Of a stretch of 64,000 nucleotides of DNA, positions 57,940 to 64,000 are shown piece after piece. Made by a program: the position numbers and the translations under genes. Below the pieces are notes generated by a model that was not told where the DNA came from, did not search any database, and saw nothing but the letters and a program-made list of their open reading frames with translations. The stretch is taken from contig CAZDAW010000002.1 of the NCBI GenBank assembly GCA_964503685.1, positions 1 through 64,000 on the forward strand. The letters run 5' to 3'. Source of the stretch: CAZDAW01 sp964503685 (lineage in GTDB: Bacteria; Chloroflexota; Anaerolineae; Anaerolineales; Anaerolineaceae). Each line of letters begins with the position of its first letter. Position 1 is the first letter of the stretch.

Positions 57940-59643
57940 TCATGTGTTACGCGTGTAATCATAAGTTTCTTTTTTACGAGCAGCCTCTATCCTCTGCGAA
58001 TAAGTTGCAGGTAGCGTTCGATTAAAGCTTCGTAAATGTTCTATAATATCGAGCCAATATAAAGCAACCTGATTGGTTTCTCTGCTTTCTGCTCGTTGAT
58101 GACCGGCTTTACCTAGAGACAGGCGCAGTTCTTTATTCATGACAAGTTGTCGCAGGTTTGAATACCATTCATCTGGCGTATTGGCAATAAATCCGCCGTC
58201 ACGCCACTCTACATAACCGGGTAGAGGTGAAGCGATCCAGGGTATGGAACGCGCTCCGGCTTCGAGCAATCTCCGATCGGAAAGCGAGCGATTATAAGGT
58301 ATGTTTCGGGCAGGAACAAGAAGAATATCCATTTGTCCCAGCAAATATGGATAATCATCCTGAGCTACTGGCGGCAAGTACAATCGGCGTGGTTCCGGTA
58401 AACTTTCAAATAATTGATAGACCTGAATATCGCCGCTGATAACCAGTTGTGTTTGAGGAAATTCCCGTAAGATACGAATGACAACCCTTTTAATTTGAGC
58501 TACATCTTCTACTTCACCGGGATAGCCGATCCATCCGATATTAAGGGTGTGACGACGGGAGGGTGTTTTTTCCCACAAAAGATTATGACGTGACCAGGCA
58601 TCAGGGACCATTTTCGCAATATATCCGGCGTCAGAAAGAGAGTTTGCCATGAAGTTACTGGATACCGTGATCAAATCGGCCAATAATAAGGCGGCTGCAT
58701 AAGCCCTGGCGCGTTGTGGAGTACCCAGACCCAATCGGGAATATTCGGGATGGGTTACTGGCATTTGCTCAAAATCAGAATCTAGATCTACAATTATTGG
58801 AACTCGCGCCGCGTTGCAGGCTGCCAGACTTTCCATAATTTTAGGTTCGCAATGTGGATTGAAGGCAATGACAGCATCAAACGGGCCGGTTACATTTGTG
58901 GGGTATTGTTCGGAAAATACTGTTTCACATTTGATTGAAGCGAGAGCCGCGGCAGTTAATGCGGCGCGCCGACTCATTTCTTTCACGTGATCAAGTAATA
59001 AGAGAATGCGTTTTGAGCGAGTTTTCCGGTTTTCAGCTTCGTATTCAATTGGATATTCGTTCTTTTTGTCATCCTCTTGTGCATTCATTTGAAGCTGGAT
59101 GTTATCCAGTAAATTTTGTAATGCTTCAGCGATTTCTGGTTTTCCATCAGCCTGCGCCTGGCGAATATTCAATTCAAGCAGCGCTGGTATCAATGCATCG
59201 ATTTCATCGAGGTGATCAGAGACAATTTGTGCCGGGTTTTCATCCTTGATAATTTCTTGAAGTAAGGTAGCTGCTTTTTGCAACTCCTCTTCTGAAACTG
59301 ACACAAAGCGGCCGGCCAGCCGTTTTAGAAGGCGTGCTATTGCATCAGGATGAGTCGGCAAAGGCTCACCGGACACTGACGGCAACAACGCAGACTCGCT
59401 TTCGGCCAGGTGTAACCTTCGCTTGATCTCATCGTTTGAATTTAATCGGCTGGCTTTCTCATATAAACTGGCTGCAGATTTGCTATCCCCACTGGCCAGA
59501 TACAAGTCACCAATGATAATGTAAGCATCAACATCGTCCGGGTATTCATGTAATATATCCAGATACAGTTTGAGTGCTTCCTCAATACGATTGGCGCTTA
59601 AATATGTACGACCGATTGTTTTTAATATTTTGAGATCTGTCAT
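57940..59643 (-). CDS. TPR-helical repeat-glycosyltransferase fusion
   Basis: 567 aa in three parts. Residues 1-80 form about two TPRs (RTYLSANRIEEALKLYLDIL, AYIIIGDLYLASGDSKSAAS). Residues about 110-190 form an all-helical segment with NIRQAQADGKPEIAEALQNL, of the same family as three repeats in the next gene. Residues about 210-545 are a GT-B glycosyltransferase (KRILLLLDHVKEMSRRAA, VPIIVDLDSDFEQMPVTHPE, RRHTLNIGWIGYPGEVEDVA, LLVPARNIPYNRSLSDRRLL-EAGARSIPWIAS). TPR-GT fusions are known in motility-linked protein glycosylation, so flagellin is a plausible acceptor. Substrate unknown. Confidence 0.78.
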   Translation of the reverse strand: MTDLKILKTIGRTYLSANRIEEALKLYLDILHEYPDDVDAYIIIGDLYLASGDSKSAASLYEKASRLNSNDEIKRRLHLAESESALLPSVSGEPLPTHPDAIARLLKRLAGRFVSVSEEELQKAATLLQEIIKDENPAQIVSDHLDEIDALIPALLELNIRQAQADGKPEIAEALQNLLDNIQLQMNAQEDDKKNEYPIEYEAENRKTRSKRILLLLDHVKEMSRRAALTAAALASIKCETVFSEQYPTNVTGPFDAVIAFNPHCEPKIMESLAACNAARVPIIVDLDSDFEQMPVTHPEYSRLGLGTPQRARAYAAALLLADLITVSSNFMANSLSDAGYIAKMVPDAWSRHNLLWEKTPSRRHTLNIGWIGYPGEVEDVAQIKRVVIRILREFPQTQLVISGDIQVYQLFESLPEPRRLYLPPVAQDDYPYLLGQMDILLVPARNIPYNRSLSDRRLLEAGARSIPWIASPLPGYVEWRDGGFIANTPDEWYSNLRQLVMNKELRLSLGKAGHQRAESRETNQVALYWLDIIEHLRSFNRTLPATYSQRIEAARKKETYDYTRNT

Positions 59644-59792
59644 TCCAACTCAGTCAATAATTCAGATAGCAGGCAACAAGTCTTGCTATACCAATTTACT
59701 CCAATTAATAAATCGGGTCAGTAAAGGCGCGATGAAAGTTACGTTAAGGTATTTAAACGGAAATTACATCTATTTTTTACGCCACAAGGCTA

Positions 59793-62700
59793 TTACACTT
59801 GCTCAATTTGCGTCTGATCATCGAGCACCTGCTGGATATAGTCCGCCAGGTTTTCCAATCCATCTGCTAAATCCTGATTGCCTTCTGCAATGGCTGTGCG
59901 AATGTTCGCACGAACCAATTCCAGCAAATCTTCGTCAAGGCGATCTTTGTTATCCTTCAGTGCAGTAATAATATCTTCTGCATCGAGCAAAATTTGTAAT
60001 GTCTCTTCCGGTTTATATTGGGAGGCTTGAGTTTCAACACGGTTGACGATAACCTGCTCGATATAATTAGCCAGATCATTTAACCCATCCGCAAGCTCGG
60101 TCTCACCATCCCGTCTTGCACTTCTTTCATTCTCTTTCACAAGATGTAAAAGATCTTTATCAAGCTTATCCTCATTCTCCTGAAGAGCGGTCAGTAGATC
60201 ATCTGCTGATAATAATTTTTGGAGTGTGGTGACAGCTTGATCTACAGGCGCAGCAACAGACCTTGAATCAATAATATTGCTGATATAAGTAGCCAGGTTT
60301 TCCAGTCCCTGGGCTAAATCTTGTTTTCCATCAGCCTGAGCTGTTTGGGCGTTAAGACGGACCAGCTTGAGCAGTTCGGCGTCCAGATCTTTTTCATGGG
60401 ACAGCAAAGCAGCGGGTAAATCTTCAGATTGTAAAAGCAATGTTAAGGTTTCAACTGCCTTGGCTGACGCCAGGGGCGTTTCTGGCATAGAAGGGGTGGA
60501 AGAAAACAGCGATGGTACATCCTCCTTTAAAGATCGCCCGGTCATCTGATGGTAACAATTATTTTGCGCTTCCTGAATTTCAGGTGTAGTCAGATGATTA
60601 TACTTGGTATATACCTTCTGATAGAGCGCCTGAATCTGTTCTGGTTTAAGGATATTACGGGTCTTCTTCCCTTTCCACACCACGTATTCATTTGTGACAA
60701 AAGCGAGATGACTGAATGGGCCTACTAATGCGAGCCGGATCAGCCATTCCCAATCTTCTAAAGCAAGCATTGATTCATCAAAATACAGGTTGGCTTTTTC
60801 CATAACTTCACGGCGGAACATCAAACACAGATTGGGTATGTAGTTTGCTACCAGCATGTGCGCGGGTGAAAAATCCATAGACCGCGTGACTCGTTTATCC
60901 AATACTTTGTGTTTGGGATTTGTAGCATCTCTGGTGACCTGTAAGCCGTCGGTGTAGGCAGCAACAAGAGATTGATTATTTTCCAGCTCGCTTACCAGGG
61001 AAAAGATATGTTCGGGGTAATAAATATCGTCGTCATCCAGAAAGGCGATGTATTTACCCTTTGCCAGTTTCATACCCGTATTGCGCGCCGCGCCTGCTCC
61101 CCGATTTTCCGAGTGAGTCTCATAGCGAATATTACATTTACCTTCAAAACGTTTGATAATGTGGGCTACATCCTGTCCGCCATCATTAACTACAATGATT
61201 TCAATATTGGGGTAGGTTTGCGCAACGATGCTATCAAGGGCTGTCTTGAGTTCGGCTGGCCGATCATGAGTGGGAACAATCACAGATACAAATGGGTATC
61301 TGATTCTGTATTCTTCGGGTATTCGAATGTTATAACGCTCCAGAAAACCCTCGCGCGGAGTGGGACGAGGACCATCTACGGATTTCCAGTGGCGTTGGCG
61401 AGCTTTTTCAGCCTCATTTTGAGAGAGGGCTGGATCCTTGTGCTCGTTGCTGGTCGCAGATTCAAAATATAGGCCAAGAATTTGTGGAATGTGGAAGAAC
61501 CCGGTTTTGTCTGAGATGCGCAACCACCATTCATAATCACCAGCTGAAACGAATTCTGGATCGAGTGGACCATATTGGTCATGGAGTGATTTTCGCCACA
61601 TCGGTTGCGGACCAATGAAGCAAACCTGAAATAATAGCCGTCGATTGAAATCAGGCCAGCGGAAACGCCCAGTGATTGGCCCTTTATCCAGGGTAGTATT
61701 CGGCGTCTGTGTAACGGCGCTATCAAAATAGACAACACCAATATCAGGGCGTTTTTCTAATACTTCAACCATCCTGCGGAACGCATCAGGGTGATGGCGG
61801 TCATCGGTGTTGGCCATGGTAACATATTTACCCCGCGCCAATTCAAGGCCTCGGTTGAAAGTGGCGTGGCTATTTTCTCGCTTGGTGCGTGTGTATGAGA
61901 TATTGGAATATTTTTTTTGAAACTCGGCAACAATTGCACTCTCTTTTTGAAGGGAACCACTATCAATAACGATGATTTCCATTCGGTCACGAATGGTTTG
62001 AGCTTCCAAATCTTCTAATAATCCACGTATAAATTTCTCGGAATTATATGTCGAAACGATAGCAGATACTAAAATAGGCGATTGATCGCCGGGTTCTTCG
62101 TTTTGAATAACGCGTGGGGCTACCACAGCTTGTTTTTCTTTTGTCTGTTCAGTTTGTTGACCCGCCCGTCTTTGTATCAGTATTTTAATGGCCGCCTGAC
62201 ACACCTTTGCTTTTTCCCGTTGATTTTCTTTTATGAGAACGGGAATATACTGCTGAACTTTTTCTCCAATCAAGTTCTCGAACAATGGATATGGTTCTGA
62301 TAACACAAGCAAATTGGTGAGATTTTCCTCGAAATCGTGATCGCTTAATTCAGTTGCGTGCGAGAAGACATTATGGATTTTTTCAGGGATCTCAACCAGC
62401 GGTTTCAAAGTATCATATTTTCTCCATATATCAGAGACCTTTTTCATTCGGTTTGAATTAATCCACTCACTCACATATACAATGGTATCTCTAGCCCAGA
62501 GACCGCTGGCTTCTTCCGCTCCCCGGATCATCGTAGCGCCTCCCAAGTGGGTTACGATTACATCAGGGGTTAAGACAACTTTGTAGCCCGCTTCCCATAT
62601 CTGAAAACCATAAATCAAATCAAAAAAGTATTTGGCGCATTTTTCATCCATGAAGATATGGCCAACTTTTTTTAAGTCTATGAGCATAATGGCGGAGCAA

Positions 62701-63983
62701 AGCGTTTGTACTTCGCGGGGCGCTGAAGGCACATCAGAAAAATGATAATGTGTGCCGCGACCATCACCAGCAAGGTAACCACCGGCATAACCTACGTTTC
62801 CATAACGATCTTTATGAACAGGTACAACAACGGCCGTCTCGTCATCCATGCACTTCATTAGCCCGGTCAACCACTCATCCTCGACATAAATGTCATCATC
62901 CATTAAAACCAGGTAATCTGTATCGACGATACGTAAAACTTTATTCATCTCATGTGGATGGCTGAAATCAAGACCTTTGTTGTTGTCCAGGATAATCAGG
63001 TCATAATTGGTTGTATATTTTTTAATCCGCGAAATGCATTCGGAGGCAAAGTCACTATTCATGTTGGCCGTTACTACTGCTATCGTTACTCGTTTAGACT
63101 TGAGCGCGTTTTCTTCCGAACATGTCAGTGTCTTGACAAAATCTGGACGGCGGTAACTGTAGGTATCATTGATATTTGCTAGTAATGCACGATACGGGAA
63201 AATCTTTGATGCAGGGTGCAAACCAGTGATCTCTGCTTCGCGCTTTTCTTGATTGTGTTGAAAGCGGTAATCGTCAATCAGACGAGCCAGCGCCATTGCA
63301 GCCAACTTGCGTTCAGTGGCTTTTTCGTCAAACAATTTGGCGTCCTGTTTGATGATCTCCAGATTGGGTGCATAAACCCGTTCGTTTTTCCCAACGAAAG
63401 TTTCTCCTGGCTTGCCTTTATCTGTTTGATAGTTTTCATGTTCGAAAATAACATCAGGAAGATAAAGGATTCGTTTATATCCCAGGTAAGCCAACATATT
63501 GTAGATATCATAGATGTGGTCATCAATGCGATAACGTTTATAATCGGTGGGGCATAGCCCAATTTCCAGACAGGCGCGTCGTGAGAGAATGGGAAAAGTA
63601 CAGAGTCTTTCCTGGAAAAGCATATCATTAATGTGTAGCAAGACAATATCGTCCGGGTACATTGCAAAGGCATTAAGCGCGATTTGATCCCAGTTTTTTG
63701 TGCGGATGACGACATCATCGTTCATTCCTGATACAAAACGGCCACATGACACGTCGAAACATGCCTGATTGAGCGCGCCCATCGTCGATCCTTTAGGCAG
63801 AATCGTTTTCGTTATTTTAAATTTGTCGCAAGTGATGTTTTGACTTTCAATGTCATCATCATCAACAGCCAAAACCATCTCTATCTGGTCCAATCGCGCA
63901 GTTGTATCAATAATGCTCTGAAATAGACGTTGAATCCGTTGGACTCGATTACGGGTTGGGCATATAAATGAAAAGTTGATCAT
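59793..63983 (-). CDS. Giant glycosyltransferase with four GT-A domains and three helical repeats
   Basis: 1396 aa. Four GT2-like (GT-A) domains: about 1-230 (FSFICPTRNRVQRIQRLF; acidic VDDDD 40-44 and NDD), about 298-520 (IAVVTANMNSDFASECI; LMDDDIYVEDEW at 360-371), about 636-860 (VSAIVSTYNSEKFIRGLLED; ANTDDRHHP at 724-732) and about 897-1140 (VSVIVPTHDRPAELKTALDS; FLDDDDIYYPEH at 981-992). Between the second and third is a helical linker (530-605). The C-terminus holds three copies of a 65-residue helical repeat (1177-1241, 1250-1315, 1327-1389). Likely builds a glycan in several steps on one scaffold. AAGGAT precedes the ATG. Confidence 0.85.
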   Translation of the reverse strand: MINFSFICPTRNRVQRIQRLFQSIIDTTARLDQIEMVLAVDDDDIESQNITCDKFKITKTILPKGSTMGALNQACFDVSCGRFVSGMNDDVVIRTKNWDQIALNAFAMYPDDIVLLHINDMLFQERLCTFPILSRRACLEIGLCPTDYKRYRIDDHIYDIYNMLAYLGYKRILYLPDVIFEHENYQTDKGKPGETFVGKNERVYAPNLEIIKQDAKLFDEKATERKLAAMALARLIDDYRFQHNQEKREAEITGLHPASKIFPYRALLANINDTYSYRRPDFVKTLTCSEENALKSKRVTIAVVTANMNSDFASECISRIKKYTTNYDLIILDNNKGLDFSHPHEMNKVLRIVDTDYLVLMDDDIYVEDEWLTGLMKCMDDETAVVVPVHKDRYGNVGYAGGYLAGDGRGTHYHFSDVPSAPREVQTLCSAIMLIDLKKVGHIFMDEKCAKYFFDLIYGFQIWEAGYKVVLTPDVIVTHLGGATMIRGAEEASGLWARDTIVYVSEWINSNRMKKVSDIWRKYDTLKPLVEIPEKIHNVFSHATELSDHDFEENLTNLLVLSEPYPLFENLIGEKVQQYIPVLIKENQREKAKVCQAAIKILIQRRAGQQTEQTKEKQAVVAPRVIQNEEPGDQSPILVSAIVSTYNSEKFIRGLLEDLEAQTIRDRMEIIVIDSGSLQKESAIVAEFQKKYSNISYTRTKRENSHATFNRGLELARGKYVTMANTDDRHHPDAFRRMVEVLEKRPDIGVVYFDSAVTQTPNTTLDKGPITGRFRWPDFNRRLLFQVCFIGPQPMWRKSLHDQYGPLDPEFVSAGDYEWWLRISDKTGFFHIPQILGLYFESATSNEHKDPALSQNEAEKARQRHWKSVDGPRPTPREGFLERYNIRIPEEYRIRYPFVSVIVPTHDRPAELKTALDSIVAQTYPNIEIIVVNDGGQDVAHIIKRFEGKCNIRYETHSENRGAGAARNTGMKLAKGKYIAFLDDDDIYYPEHIFSLVSELENNQSLVAAYTDGLQVTRDATNPKHKVLDKRVTRSMDFSPAHMLVANYIPNLCLMFRREVMEKANLYFDESMLALEDWEWLIRLALVGPFSHLAFVTNEYVVWKGKKTRNILKPEQIQALYQKVYTKYNHLTTPEIQEAQNNCYHQMTGRSLKEDVPSLFSSTPSMPETPLASAKAVETLTLLLQSEDLPAALLSHEKDLDAELLKLVRLNAQTAQADGKQDLAQGLENLATYISNIIDSRSVAAPVDQAVTTLQKLLSADDLLTALQENEDKLDKDLLHLVKENERSARRDGETELADGLNDLANYIEQVIVNRVETQASQYKPEETLQILLDAEDIITALKDNKDRLDEDLLELVRANIRTAIAEGNQDLADGLENLADYIQQVLDDQTQIEQV
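59816..60455 (-). repeat. Three tandem 65-residue helical repeats (coding)
   Basis: Consensus by eye: ETLxxLLxAEDLxxALxxxx-xxLDxxLLxLVRxNxxxAxxxG-xxxLAxGLENLAxYIxxVI. Copies at residues 1177-1241, 1250-1315 and 1327-1389 of the four-domain glycosyltransferase; copies two and three are the closest. The same pattern occurs once in the preceding TPR-glycosyltransferase. It resembles linker repeats of CHAT/TPR proteins in Chloroflexota and cyanobacteria. Confidence 0.8.
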
Positions 63984-64000
63984 ACGAAATCCTTATAATT

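Overview
The window reads as one scaffold segment of a flagellated, apparently monoderm bacterium, most likely a member of the Chloroflexota (Anaerolineae-like). This is an inference. It rests on a large flagellar locus with no P-ring or L-ring genes (flgI, flgH, flgA), a flagellin control circuit of the Gram-positive type (FliW, CsrA, FlgM, FliS, FlaG), and CHAT/TPR-linker-like helical repeats of a kind I associate with Chloroflexota and cyanobacteria. No rRNA, tRNA, CRISPR array or insertion sequence was recognised.

Left end (1-12557): lar nickel-pincer cofactor genes (larB, larC), a SAM methyltransferase, a three-gene group (secreted surface protein, potassium-channel-like protein, alpha-toroid-like protein), an aromatic operon aroF-tyrA-aroA on the + strand, and a dynamin-like GTPase. 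The aro operon is preceded by a near-leaderless 19-residue Tyr/Phe-rich leader peptide and an intrinsic terminator, a classical attenuator arrangement.

Flagellar locus (12786-50534): the + strand carries flagellin, fliD, flaG, fliS, then flgC, fliE, fliF-fliG-fliH-fliI-fliJ, a lytic transglycosylase, flgB, fliK, flgD, a flagellar operon protein, flgE, a second FliK-like gene, an FlhB-C-like gene and a PilZ gene. The - strand carries flgM-flgN-flgK-flgL-fliW-csrA, and the long series flbD-motA-motB-fliL-fliM-fliN-fliO-fliP-fliQ-HDOD-cheY-fliR-flhB-flhA-flhF-(2TM)-fliA-(DUF)-flgG-flgF. Three sigma-28 type promoters with 11-nt spacers stand before flagellin, fliS and flgM, matching an FliA/FlgM checkpoint. 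The flagellin leader folds into hairpins presenting GGA in the loop, one over the Shine-Dalgarno site, as expected for CsrA repression; FliW is a tandem two-domain protein.

Main anomaly: within about 360 bases the fliM-fliN junction carries three in-frame stops (two TAA in the FliM SpoA domain, one TGA in FliN), while the reading frames and conserved residues beyond each stop are intact and the full frames have exactly family-typical lengths. A second anomaly is a 100-N gap in fliF, inside an 18-nt tandem repeat.

Right end (50844-64000): a signalling cassette (BldC/MerR-type HTH, a REC-PAS-PAS protein with a degenerate kinase core, an OmpR-type regulator, a canonical GAF-PAS kinase), an FGE-like protein, and three glycosyltransferase genes. 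Two of these share a repeated helical domain, and one has four GT-A domains. Next to the flagellar genes they are candidates for flagellin or surface glycosylation.
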